Assembly: GCF_030817055.1 (NCBI RefSeq)
Contig: NZ_JAUSYV010000001.1
Span: forward strand, 5,170,001-5,234,000
DNA length: 64,000 nucleotides
DNA from: Bacillus sp. V2I10
Lineage (GTDB): Bacteria > Bacillota > Bacilli > Bacillales > Bacillaceae
Direction: 5' to 3'
Positions within the stretch are counted from its first letter, which is position 1; each line of letters opens with the position of its first letter. The notes beneath the pieces were generated by a model. That model searched no databases. It saw only the letters and a list, made by a program, of their open reading frames with translations, and was not told where the DNA came from. A program made the translations under genes and the position numbers. Shown here piece after piece: positions 33,161 through 41,404 of this stretch.

Positions 33161-33555
33161 TTTTCACCAAACCCAAGAATTGGCTCTTTCTCTTCAATAA
33201 TATTTAATTCATTAAGTGGAACATCCACTGTAAATTCATATTTCGCATGAGTTTCCAGATTTAATTTTTTCCATGCGTCTGGATTGCTTGTCATAAGAAT
33301 TACTTCTTGTTTCGCTTCATCATATCCGATAATTCCGAAATGATAGCCTTTGTAAAAGGTAGTTGGAATTATTTCGTATGCATCATCTAAATCGTTTGGT
33401 TCTACTTTTTTTATATAGATAGAATTTTCACCTGGTGCAAGTGAAAAACCAATTGCTTGAGTCAATGGGTCGATAGATTTTAGATAATAGTTTTTTTTAT
33501 AACTAATAATCTTATATTCCTTCCCCTGATAAACTCCAAATTTTCCTTTTCTCAC
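33157..33555 (-). CDS. Candidate immunity protein, 132 residues
   Basis: A soluble 132-residue protein with no signal peptide. The GTG at 33555 has GAGGAG upstream, lying in the end of the toxin gene. It begins with a small SH3-like stretch (KFGVYQGKEYKIISYKKNYY) and ends in an acidic tail. I do not recognise a named family. It directly follows, by six bases, a WXG-type toxin candidate, the standard place for a cognate immunity gene, and overlaps the SseB-like gene downstream. Immunity function is inferred from context only. Confidence 0.6.
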   Translation of the reverse strand: MRKGKFGVYQGKEYKIISYKKNYYLKSIDPLTQAIGFSLAPGENSIYIKKVEPNDLDDAYEIIPTTFYKGYHFGIIGYDEAKQEVILMTSNPDAWKKLNLETHAKYEFTVDVPLNELNIIEEKEPILGFGEK

Positions 33556-33561
33556 GTTACA

Positions 33562-34881
33562 CTACTCCTCTACACGTATAAATCTTTCTTTAAATGGATT
33601 ATAAACCCCTACAAGTTCTTCTACACCTTCATTGACGATATATATTTCTCCAACTGTAGGCTCAGCGCCATCTCTGTATTTTGTTTCAAATTCAGGAATG
33701 ATCCTGCCATTTACAGCAGCAGTAAATCCATGGCCAGTTTGCGGATATTTAATAAATTCATTTGGCTTTGCAGCATCGAGGCTATTCAACTCTTCCGCAT
33801 AAGGTATTCTCATTTTATCATAGTCGTCAGTTGTAAAACGAATAACAGCATATCCTTCATTAGGCGAGAACGGTGTTGGATAGTTCTCATCTCCGTAATC
33901 CAGTCTCAGCGAATAGAAAACATCATCTGACATGTGTACGTCTGCAACATCATCCATTCTCGCAATACACCCGCTTAACGTAGTTTCACGTCCTGAGAGA
34001 AAAGACTCAACTCTTCCTAAATCAATAACCTTCTGTAGAACAGTATCATCACCAACTGGTCCAACTGCGTCGCGAACTTGCCTCATTTTTTCTAGCTGAT
34101 CTTGGGTCAACTCTGTATGATGCTTTGGCTGAAGTGCTAAAAATTCATCTCTTGTTAATCCTACTTCATCAAGCACCGAATTAATCTCAGCAGCAAACTC
34201 TTTCCCCTGCGAAAGTTTCGCATAATCAAAACTCGTATCTATCCCATGAGTGACAGTCTCCACTTTCGGCTTAGAGGGCGTCCCGTCAGGTATTTTTGTC
34301 AGCTTCGCAGCTTTTCCGAGCTTATCGATTCCCTTGCCTCCTAGAATGCCAAGTCCAATAGAGACGACACCATATGTAAAGAATTCCGTTCTGCTGTAGA
34401 TATCTCCATTTATTACTTTTGTTTCCCAAGCTTCAGAGAGCGTGTTCCACATTGATTCAAGGGTTTCAAGGGGGTGAATGATGGCATCCCACATTGCTTC
34501 ATATGTTTCCCATTCTGTAAGGGATACAAGCCCGTCCCAAGCGTCTGTAAGTCCATTCTTAGCGCCATCCCATAATCCTGAGAAAAAACCGCCCCAGCCT
34601 GAAGAAGCAGACGATTTGGCGGCCTCATCTGCTTCTCTCATGCCATTTGCGGTGTTTTCAATTAATGCTTTTGCATCTTCTGTCAGCGTATGAAACCGAT
34701 TCACCAAGTGCCGGATCTCTTCCTGAAGATCAAGAGCCCTTTCTACACGTGCAACAGAGGTAAAGCGCAGTCTGGCAGATTCCCAGTTTAACAGATCAAG
34801 TGCATCTCCCGTATATGAGCGGGATTGTTCAATGCGCTGTGCGAACGCTTCAAGCTCTTCTGGTCTTATTTTAATTTCCAT
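33562..34881 (-). CDS. WXG-type secreted toxin candidate with unassigned C-terminal domain
   Basis: A 439-residue protein with a modular toxin plan. Residues 1-95 are helical and WXG100-like (MEIKIRPEELEAFAQRIEQS..., LNWESARLRF). A Gly/Trp-rich stretch follows (SGWGGFFSGLWDGAKNGLTD), then a hydrophobic hinge (FFTYGVVSIGLGILGGKGID). The C-terminal ~200 residues are a soluble domain with SGRETTLSGCIARMDD, NEGYAVIRFTTDDYDKM and GHGFTAAVNGRIIPEFETKY. I could not match this tip to a named nuclease or deaminase; the Arg, Tyr and Glu pattern allows an ADP-ribosyltransferase-like guess at low confidence. Neighbours fit: a helical partner upstream and two small genes downstream. No secretion-machinery genes are in the window. 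Confidence 0.7.
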   Translation of the reverse strand: MEIKIRPEELEAFAQRIEQSRSYTGDALDLLNWESARLRFTSVARVERALDLQEEIRHLVNRFHTLTEDAKALIENTANGMREADEAAKSSASSGWGGFFSGLWDGAKNGLTDAWDGLVSLTEWETYEAMWDAIIHPLETLESMWNTLSEAWETKVINGDIYSRTEFFTYGVVSIGLGILGGKGIDKLGKAAKLTKIPDGTPSKPKVETVTHGIDTSFDYAKLSQGKEFAAEINSVLDEVGLTRDEFLALQPKHHTELTQDQLEKMRQVRDAVGPVGDDTVLQKVIDLGRVESFLSGRETTLSGCIARMDDVADVHMSDDVFYSLRLDYGDENYPTPFSPNEGYAVIRFTTDDYDKMRIPYAEELNSLDAAKPNEFIKYPQTGHGFTAAVNGRIIPEFETKYRDGAEPTVGEIYIVNEGVEELVGVYNPFKERFIRVEE

Positions 34882-34928
34882 GTGCGTCTACCTCTCCTTT
34901 ATTCCTCTAAAACATGTGCAGCGCTGTA

Positions 34929-35291
34929 TTAGGCGAGGCCAGCGGCCAGTTCTCTAAGCCTTCCGATTTCGTTTCTCAGCTCCTGAAAAAGCTCATCCTT
35001 CATATCGTATATATGATTATAAGTAACACGAATGTCATCCCGAATACTTTCATAGGCTAATTTTGTTTGACCGGTCCATTCATCAGCATACTGCTGATGC
35101 AGTTTATGAAAATGAAAAATTCCGTCATCAAACGTTCCCATTGCGTTATTAACAGCAGCCAGATATGCTTCGAGTTCATCTGCATCCCGATTGTATTCGG
35201 CTTGCTTTCTCTTTCTCTCCAAGTCTTCAAAGAAGTCTTCGATCGTATCCAACAAGTTCTTTCCACGTCCTTCTTCCTGTTTTAGAAGCAT
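34929..35291 (-). CDS. Helical WXG-like partner protein, 120 residues
   Basis: An all-helical 120-residue protein with a central WTG turn (QYADEWTGQTKLAYESIRDD), the layout of WXG100-like type VII export partners. The first ~45 residues are strongly charged. It lies 47 bases upstream of the WXG-type toxin candidate, as expected for a co-exported targeting partner. The ATG at 35291 has a poor ribosome site; a later TTG preceded by GGAAAG is possible. It opens a four-gene operon ending at the terminator at 32729. Confidence 0.68.
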   Translation of the reverse strand: MLLKQEEGRGKNLLDTIEDFFEDLERKRKQAEYNRDADELEAYLAAVNNAMGTFDDGIFHFHKLHQQYADEWTGQTKLAYESIRDDIRVTYNHIYDMKDELFQELRNEIGRLRELAAGLA

Positions 35292-35442
35292 CTTATAGTT
35301 ATGTTAAAATATGGGGATGAATCCGGCAACTATCTATTAAACTATTTTTGCACATAGGCGAATATGACTAGAAAAGAAATTATTCTTTCCTACTATTAGA
35401 ATATATTAAAAACTTCACGTCATTTATTCCGCTAAAACAACC

Positions 35443-36132
35443 TTATTTAAGCACATACACGCGTTCTGGTCTTCCAATTGTTCCATAGGATAAGTCAGCA
35501 GCAATTTTCTCCTGGGAGATGAGGTGTTCCAAATATCTCCTTGCCGTTGTCCGGCTCACACCGATTTGCTTCGCTACTGTTTCAGCCGTTAATCCCTGCC
35601 CCGAATCCAACACTTCCATAACCTTAATCAGCGTCAGTTTATCGATCCCCTTCGGCAGCAGGGGCTTCTCAGAAATGTCATGCAGCTTATAAAGAAGCCT
35701 GTCGACTTCTTCCTGACCCATGATTATGTTTTCCAATCTGATTGCTTCAAGTTTGCGGTAATGTTCTTCGTATCTTTTTAAGGACTGCTTGAACCGTTCA
35801 AAAACAACAGGCTTGATAATAAAATCAAACACTCCGATTGTTATGGCTTCCTGCACCGTCTCAATTTCCCGCGCAGCTGTTATCATAATGACATCCGTTT
35901 GCTTATCCAGCTGCTTGATTTCCTTTAAAAGATCGCATCCGTTCATATCAGGAAAATACACATCAAGTAAAATTAAATCCGGTTTTAAGATATCAATCAA
36001 GCTTTTTGCCTCAGCATAATTAGCAGCTATGCCAATGGTGTGAAACCCCTCTATCTGTTCAAGAAATCTTCTTTGAATCTCGGCAATTCTTAGATCGTCT
36101 TCAATGATCAGCACCTCAATGGCTTGATTCAT
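35443..36132 (-). CDS. Response regulator of the CitT/DctR (CitB) family
   Basis: A 229-residue regulator with a receiver domain and a C-terminal winged-helix/HTH. The acidic pocket is seen in VLIIEDDLRIAEIQ and the phospho-Asp in LILLDVYFPDMNG; the Thr and Lys of the switch are in MITAAREI and IIKPVVFER. The DNA-binding part is GLTAETVAKQIGVSRTTARR, the CitT/MalR/DctR type. It very probably activates tctCBA next door when its kinase senses tri- or dicarboxylates. Three ATGs stand in a row; the last (36132) has the best spacing from GGGGG. It overlaps the kinase end by 17 bases. Confidence 0.9.
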   Translation of the reverse strand: MNQAIEVLIIEDDLRIAEIQRRFLEQIEGFHTIGIAANYAEAKSLIDILKPDLILLDVYFPDMNGCDLLKEIKQLDKQTDVIMITAAREIETVQEAITIGVFDFIIKPVVFERFKQSLKRYEEHYRKLEAIRLENIIMGQEEVDRLLYKLHDISEKPLLPKGIDKLTLIKVMEVLDSGQGLTAETVAKQIGVSRTTARRYLEHLISQEKIAADLSYGTIGRPERVYVLK

Positions 36133-37723
36133 CATCATACCCCCTGCTTTTTGGAATGGCTACAGTAAACGCTGTTCCTTCTCCTTTCTTCGATGAAAAA
36201 GTGATCGTTCCTCCTACTTTTTTCAAAGCCTGCCGGACAAGACTCAGACCGATGCCTGCATTTTTGTCCCCGCTCTTTGTAGAGAACCCCTGCTGGAAAA
36301 TAATCTCGAAATGTTCCTCATCTATACCTGGTCCATTGTCTTCAACTTCAATAATCAATTCTTTGCCCAGATCTGTTAAAAAGAGCGATACCTTTTTATC
36401 TCCGTCTTCTTTTTCTCTGACAGCTTCAAAGGCATTATTCAGCAGATTGCCGAAAATGGTTATTAAAGCATCACGATTCAGTGAGTCCGGAACATCCTTA
36501 AAACTGCTTTCCTCATCTATGGAAAAATGGATTTTCAATTCGCTTGCAAGACTGATTTTTCCTAATATAAATCCCGCAAGAATAGGATCGGGAATTTCCC
36601 TCATGATGAAGCCAATAAATCCCTGTGTAACATTTACTTCTGTCGAAATAAACTCAATCGCTTCTTTGTAAGACCCTAATTGAATGAGTCCGAGCAGGGT
36701 GTAGAGCTTGTTCGAATATTCATGTGTCTGCGCTCTTAACCCCTCTGCATATGCTTTTACGTGTGACAGTTCCTTCAGCACCTGTGACAGCTCGGATTTA
36801 TTCCTGAAACTAGCTACAGCGCCTATAACTTCTCCCCTTTTATCAAAAATAGGAATGCGGTTTACGACGAAAACATCCTCAAGAATGATGAATTCCTGAT
36901 CATATTCAGCTTGTCCGGAATCAACAACCTGCAGCAGATGGGTATCTTTAATGATCTCTTCGATCCGCTTTCCCCTTAAAAGAATCTCATTTGGAATCTC
37001 CAGGATTTTATGGGCATTTTCATTCACAACCGTGATTTTCCCGTCGGTATCAATGGCAATGATCCCTTCATGTATAGATTCCAATATGGCGTGTTTTTCC
37101 TGGTACATCCAGGCAATCTCACGCGGCTCAAGGCCAAATATGGCTTTTTTAATGTTTAATGAGATCAATAACGCTGAAATAATCCCGCCTATTAAGATAA
37201 CAATCGTAGAAAATAAGATTTTGTTTTCAAGGTTTGTCAGTTCTTTTTCAATATCCTCCTGAAGAAATCCGACAGAAACGACTCCAATCACATTATCATT
37301 CTGATCGAATATGGGGGCTTTTCCTCTAAGAGATGGTCCAAGGGTACCGACAGATTCAGAAATGACGGTTTTCCCTTTGAATACTTCTTCATTATCTCCG
37401 CCAACCATTTTTTCTCCTAAACGATCCACATCAGGATGTGAATACCTGATTTCATCAAGGTTTCCGACGACGATAAATTCCGCTCCCACCTCTTTTCGGA
37501 TTTTCTCTGCGATCGGCTGAATGATTTCAGATGGATTTTCCGTTAAGAATGCTTCCGCGATCTCAGGCATATATGCGAATGTCTCTGCAACAGACAGCGC
37601 CTGCATACCCTTATCTTTCTTCAAATTGTTTTCCATGATGGACTTAAAGGTTAGTTCAAATATACCTGCCATCAGGACTACCACAAGACTTATCCCAATC
37701 ATCAGCTTAGCATGTAAACGCAT
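36116..37723 (-). CDS. CitS/DcuS-family carboxylate sensor histidine kinase
   Basis: A 535-residue membrane kinase of the CitA/DcuS family. One segment near residue 10-28 and another near 170-190 flank an extracellular PAS-like sensor that carries RYSHPDVDRLGEKMVGGD and the SLRGKAPIFD motif typical of citrate/dicarboxylate sensors. A cytoplasmic PAS follows, then the phosphoacceptor THEYSNKLYTLLGLIQLG and an HATPase domain (NLLNNAFEAV, DNGPGID, GIGLSLV). AGAGGTG precedes the ATG. It is encoded after the tctCBA genes and a terminator, and before its response regulator. Likely ligand: citrate or another tricarboxylate, inferred from the neighbours. Confidence 0.92.
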   Translation of the reverse strand: MRLHAKLMIGISLVVVLMAGIFELTFKSIMENNLKKDKGMQALSVAETFAYMPEIAEAFLTENPSEIIQPIAEKIRKEVGAEFIVVGNLDEIRYSHPDVDRLGEKMVGGDNEEVFKGKTVISESVGTLGPSLRGKAPIFDQNDNVIGVVSVGFLQEDIEKELTNLENKILFSTIVILIGGIISALLISLNIKKAIFGLEPREIAWMYQEKHAILESIHEGIIAIDTDGKITVVNENAHKILEIPNEILLRGKRIEEIIKDTHLLQVVDSGQAEYDQEFIILEDVFVVNRIPIFDKRGEVIGAVASFRNKSELSQVLKELSHVKAYAEGLRAQTHEYSNKLYTLLGLIQLGSYKEAIEFISTEVNVTQGFIGFIMREIPDPILAGFILGKISLASELKIHFSIDEESSFKDVPDSLNRDALITIFGNLLNNAFEAVREKEDGDKKVSLFLTDLGKELIIEVEDNGPGIDEEHFEIIFQQGFSTKSGDKNAGIGLSLVRQALKKVGGTITFSSKKGEGTAFTVAIPKSRGYDDESSH

Positions 37724-37746
37724 TCACTCACCTCTGATTAATCATA

Positions 37747-37778
37747 ATAAAAAAACTCCTTATTAAAAAGGAGTTTTT
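37747..37778 (-). terminator. Intrinsic terminator of tctCBA
   Basis: AACTCCTT/AAGGAGTT stem with a six-base loop between A and T runs, between tctA and the kinase gene. Confidence 0.9.
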
Positions 37779-39305
37779 TTAGCCCTCTACGTTAATGACT
37801 ACATCCTTTCCCCGTTTTTTCATTAAAACCGGAATCAGGAGCCAAAGTGCCGTAAGAATTAAGAATGATACGGAAAGGGGACGCGAGAAGAAAATGCTGT
37901 AATCTCCATTTGAAATGGTAAGCGCTCTTCTCATATTGTTTTCAATCATCGGGCCTAATACCAAGCCTAATACCAGTGGAGCAATCGGGTAATCATTCTT
38001 GGATAAAAAGTAGCCGAGAACGCCGCATGCAAGGAGAAGGAGTAAATCATACACTGATACCTGCACCGCATATACACCAAAAATCGAAATCGCGATAATA
38101 AGAGGAATCAAATACTTTTTCGGCGTTTGAATAATTTTCGCAAACACCTTAACAAGCGGCATATTTAAAGCGAGAAGCATAATGTTTCCAATGAACATAC
38201 TTGCAATTAATCCCCACGCAACTTGAGGATGATCTTCAAACAGCAGCGGACCCGGCTGAATGTTATACATCATCAGGGCACCCATCAGGATCGCAGTTGT
38301 CCCTGATCCCGGAATGCCAAGCGTCAATAATGGAATCATCGCACCGCCTGATGCCGCGTTATTGGCAGATTCCGGTGCAGCAACACCTGCAATTGCACCT
38401 TTACCGAACTTAGATGGGTCCTTGCTGATTTTCTTTTCCATCATATACGAGAAAAATGAGGCCAATGTGGCGCCGGCTCCCGGCAGTATTCCAATGAAGA
38501 ATCCTAATAATGAACCTCTTGCGATCGGACCTGCGGATTCCTTCATTTCTTCTTTTGAAGGAAAGATATTATTGATTTTAGCAATTTCCGCGTCTTCCCC
38601 TTCTTTTTCAAGGATTGTCTTGAAGACCTCTCCTAATGCAAACAGGCCAACCGCTATTGTTAAAAATTCGATTCCCTGATAAAGCCACGGAAAATCGAAA
38701 GTAAATCTTGCAACACCTGAAACATTGTCCACTCCAATCGTTGCAAGCAATAAGCCTGTAATCGTCATGATAAGTGCTTTTGTCACCGACTTGCCTGCCA
38801 GACCGCTGACTGCTGCAATACCAAGCAGCATCAGTGAAAAGTATTCCGCCGGTCCAAACTTAATTGCTATGCTGGATAGAGGCTTTGCTAATAAAATAAG
38901 TGCGACCAGCGTTACGATGCCCGCAAAAAAGGATCCGATTGCAGCGATGGAAAGAGCACTTCCCGCCCTGCCATTCTTCGCCATTTGATAGCCGTCAAGT
39001 GTGGTAACAACAGAGGATGATTCTCCAGGTGTATTTAATAGAATGGATGTTGTAGAGCCTCCGTACATGGCTCCGTAATAAACCCCTGCAAGCAGGATAA
39101 TGGCGCTTGTTGCCGCTTGTTCCGGCGGCAGCCCCCCAGTCATTGAAGCTGTAACCGGTATTAAAAGAGCTACACCGCTCATCGGTCCGATTCCAGGCAG
39201 GACGCCGACTGCCGTTCCAATCAGGACGCCTCCAAAAGCAAAAAGGATGTTATACCAAATGAAGGCTGACTGAAAGCCCTGCAGCAGATAATCAAGAGTT
39301 CCCAT
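37779..39305 (-). CDS. tctA: Tripartite tricarboxylate transporter large permease TctA
   Basis: A 508-residue membrane subunit with about 12 segments. The TctA signatures are present: GVLPGIGPMSGVALLIPVT near residue 38, YGAMYGGSTTSILLNTPGES near 98, GSLLGFFIGILPGAGATLAS near 260 and NNAASGGAMIPLLTLGIPG near 315. It is the main channel of the tripartite tricarboxylate (citrate-type) importer driven by an ion gradient. GGAGG lies nine bases before the ATG. A structured repeat fills the 179-base gap after tctB, which is unusual inside an operon. Confidence 0.95.
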   Translation of the reverse strand: MGTLDYLLQGFQSAFIWYNILFAFGGVLIGTAVGVLPGIGPMSGVALLIPVTASMTGGLPPEQAATSAIILLAGVYYGAMYGGSTTSILLNTPGESSSVVTTLDGYQMAKNGRAGSALSIAAIGSFFAGIVTLVALILLAKPLSSIAIKFGPAEYFSLMLLGIAAVSGLAGKSVTKALIMTITGLLLATIGVDNVSGVARFTFDFPWLYQGIEFLTIAVGLFALGEVFKTILEKEGEDAEIAKINNIFPSKEEMKESAGPIARGSLLGFFIGILPGAGATLASFFSYMMEKKISKDPSKFGKGAIAGVAAPESANNAASGGAMIPLLTLGIPGSGTTAILMGALMMYNIQPGPLLFEDHPQVAWGLIASMFIGNIMLLALNMPLVKVFAKIIQTPKKYLIPLIIAISIFGVYAVQVSVYDLLLLLACGVLGYFLSKNDYPIAPLVLGLVLGPMIENNMRRALTISNGDYSIFFSRPLSVSFLILTALWLLIPVLMKKRGKDVVINVEG

Positions 39306-39327
39306 TATGCATTTCCTCCCTCAATAA

Positions 39328-39446
39328 GAAAAGCGCAAGCGCCTTGTTCAGCTCCGGCAGGCAGATAAGGATCCGACGAAAAAGTCCGGGTTTGACTTTT
39401 TTGGCGGATCCGTTCTGACCGAGGAGTCAGGCGCTGGGGCTAGACA
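39328..39446. repeat. Structured intergenic repeat, copy 2 (tctB-tctA gap)
   Basis: Starts AAAAGCGCAAGCGCCTTGTT and ends AGGCGCTGGGGCTAGAC. Very similar to the copy at 14638; the inner stem reads GGATCC with GGATCC where copy 1 has GAATCC with GGATTC, a paired change. It lies between two co-directional transporter genes. Confidence 0.88.
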
Positions 39447-39484
39447 TCAATGTGATAAAATTTCTACTTTCTTATCTCATTTAC

Positions 39485-39937
39485 TTAAAACCATACCGGA
39501 AAGCTTGGCAGGGTTCCTTTTAGAACAACAACAAATAAGTAATAGATCCCGGCAGAAAAACAAGCAGATATCACAATTGATTTCACCCATTTACCGCGCT
39601 CCATAGCTTGAAAGCATATGAGCAGAAAAACAAATGTCGTGATGACATATCCGATTGTTTCAAGTGCTGCTATGTAAAGCAGTATTGCAAGAAAAATAAT
39701 GATGAATGCTTTCATCTGCAAAGGTTCTTTTTTTCCGTATTTTTTCTCATAATGAAAGGTTTCATAAAACAAACGAAGGCTAAGCAGAAAAAGGATGGCA
39801 CCGAGAAAGAACGGGAAAATATTAGGTCCGACAACACTTCCATATGAAGATTTCGCTATCTGCATACTGCCATACATAAAGAGCGCTCCCACCGCTAAAA
39901 ACAAAATGGCTGCTGCCCTGTCAAACTTGATTGACAT
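39485..39937 (-). CDS. tctB: Tripartite tricarboxylate transporter small permease TctB
   Basis: A 150-residue membrane protein with four hydrophobic segments: AAILFLAVGALFMYGSMQIA, NIFPFFLGAILFLLSLRLFY, IIFLAILLYIAALETIGYVI and a C-terminal pair. Size, topology and the early GPNIFP motif match TctB, the small subunit of the carrier. The ATG at 39937 has AAAGGATG upstream at good spacing; the ATG nine bases earlier abuts that site. It is flanked by two copies of the structured repeat, so its expression may be set separately from tctC and tctA. Confidence 0.88.
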   Translation of the reverse strand: MSIKFDRAAAILFLAVGALFMYGSMQIAKSSYGSVVGPNIFPFFLGAILFLLSLRLFYETFHYEKKYGKKEPLQMKAFIIIFLAILLYIAALETIGYVITTFVFLLICFQAMERGKWVKSIVISACFSAGIYYLFVVVLKGTLPSFPVWF

Positions 39938-39956
39938 CTGAATCATCCTTTCTAAT

Positions 39957-40078
39957 AAGAAAAGCGGAACCGCCCGTTTAGCTCAGGCATGACAGTAAGA
40001 ATTCACCCGAAAAGTCCGTTTTTGATTTTCCTGAGGGAATTTGTTCTGGCCGAGGAGTTGGGCGGTGAAGCTAGACAT
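39957..40078. repeat. Structured intergenic repeat, copy 3 (tctC-tctB gap)
   Basis: A more diverged copy: the base stem is ACCGCCC/GGGCGGT instead of AGCGCCT/AGGCGCT, with two compensating base-pair changes. The inner GAATTC/GAATTT stem and a weaker AAAAGTC/GATTTTC stem are kept. The ends (AAAAGCG..., CTAGACA) are the same as in the other copies. Confidence 0.85.
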
Positions 40079-40110
40079 AGAAACGGTAAATTTTATGCTT
40101 CTTAAAAACT

Positions 40111-40146
40111 TGAAGCAAAGAAGGAGACTGCCTCCTTCTTCAGCTT
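40111..40146 (-). terminator. Strong hairpin directly after tctC
   Basis: AAAGAAGGAG faces CTCCTTCTT, with outer GAAGC/GCTTC pairing. On the minus strand it is followed by a weak T run (AGTTTTTAAG). It may be an attenuator or 3'-stabilising structure that makes tctC, the binding-protein gene, more abundant than tctB and tctA. Confidence 0.7.
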
Positions 40147-40151
40147 CACAA

Positions 40152-41174
40152 TTATTTCGCCATTCCAACAGCCTTAAGCAGGGTTTGCACTTGTTTTTCC
40201 TGCTCTCCTAAAAATGTTTTAAAGTCCTCGCCATTCTTATATTCCATTTCCCATCCCTGTGTTTCGACTTCCTTTTTCCATTCTTCAGACTCTACTAAAT
40301 TTTTAATTGTTTTCTCCCAATATTTATAAGCTTCATCAGACATTTTCTCTGGACCAAAAACTCCTCGCCAAATGGTGAATTCTGCGTCAATTCCTTGCTC
40401 TTTCGCAGTTGGAAGATCCTTAAGGTCGCCTTGAAGTCGTTCGGATGCAGTTGTAGCCAGTACTCTTACCTTGCCTGCCTTTAAGAACTCCTTGACGCTT
40501 GATACATCAGTTCCTATTACGTCAGCATTGTTTCCTAGAAGAGCTGTAATCGCCTCTCCGCCCCCATCATAGGAAACATATTTTAACTTTGTCGGATCCA
40601 CTCCATCTGCATAAGCTGGAAGAATTGAAATTAGATGATCCATAGAACCTGGAGCTGATCCGCCGGCAAACGTAAGCTTGCCCGGATCTTTTTTCACATC
40701 CTCCAATAAGGATTGCAGATCCTTGTATTTTGAATCTTCTTTCACAACAATTGCCCCATAATCCTTCGTCAATTGAGCAAGAGGGGTTGTATTTTTATAT
40801 CCGTATGGACTGTTTCCTTCTTTTTTCAGGTTATTGATAATAACAGGCGGCGAATTGACAAATAACCGCTCATTATTTTGCACATCCTGTGTGGCATATT
40901 CAGCCATGAATACCGCTCCGCCTCCGCCTGGTTTGTTTTCTACGGTGAGCGGCTGATCTACAAGCTTGGTTTCACTTAATACCTTCACGAACGATCTCGC
41001 CGTTAAATCCCAGCCTCCACCGGCACCTGATGGAGCGATAACCGTTAAAGCCTTTGATGGATAGCCTGTACCTGTACTGCCCGAAGCAGCTTTCTCTCCG
41101 CTGCTGCAAGCCCCTAAGCTTAAAGCAAGAGCACCTGCACACATAATCATGGATACTTTTTTTAATCCGAACAT
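40152..41174 (-). CDS. tctC: Tricarboxylate-binding lipoprotein TctC
   Basis: A 340-residue extracytoplasmic binding protein of the Bug/TctC family. The ATG at 41174 has AAAGGGGG upstream and gives a lipoprotein signal peptide with lipobox LSLGACSSG. The mature protein opens YPSKALTVIAPSGAGGGWDL and contains ENKPGGGGAVFMAEYATQD, LTFAGGSAPGSMDHL and a YVSYDGGGEAI loop, all typical. It captures the substrate, probably citrate or a related acid, for TctAB. First gene of tctCBA. A perfect cre site lies 14 bases upstream, so glucose should repress the operon through CcpA. Confidence 0.93.
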   Translation of the reverse strand: MFGLKKVSMIMCAGALALSLGACSSGEKAASGSTGTGYPSKALTVIAPSGAGGGWDLTARSFVKVLSETKLVDQPLTVENKPGGGGAVFMAEYATQDVQNNERLFVNSPPVIINNLKKEGNSPYGYKNTTPLAQLTKDYGAIVVKEDSKYKDLQSLLEDVKKDPGKLTFAGGSAPGSMDHLISILPAYADGVDPTKLKYVSYDGGGEAITALLGNNADVIGTDVSSVKEFLKAGKVRVLATTASERLQGDLKDLPTAKEQGIDAEFTIWRGVFGPEKMSDEAYKYWEKTIKNLVESEEWKKEVETQGWEMEYKNGEDFKTFLGEQEKQVQTLLKAVGMAK

Positions 41175-41187
41175 ATAAATCCCCCTT

Positions 41188-41201
41188 TGTAAGCGTTTTC
41201 T
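41188..41201 (+). promoter_or_regulatory. cre (CcpA) site before tctC
   Basis: TGTAAGCGTTTTCT matches TGWAARCGYTWNCW at all 14 positions. It lies in the leader of tctC just upstream of the ribosome binding site, a typical place for roadblock repression. Confidence 0.75.
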
Positions 41202-41404
41202 TAATTTTACAGAGGATTCTGAAAAAATACAGTTTATACACGTAAAGAGCATAAAAACCTTTAACTCCTTTTTGTCCTTTTTGTTCACGGACGAAATAAC
41301 AGCTAAATTCATTTGAATAAATGCCGCGGGAAACATATAATTGTAAAATGAACAGATGATTTATGGATATAATGAAGTTTACATAGAAGAAAGGACGATA
41401 GATA

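Noticed and set aside
41175..41404. T-box riboswitch before glnS
   Set aside because: The space is too short, and no T-box sequence or antiterminator was found before the TTG start.
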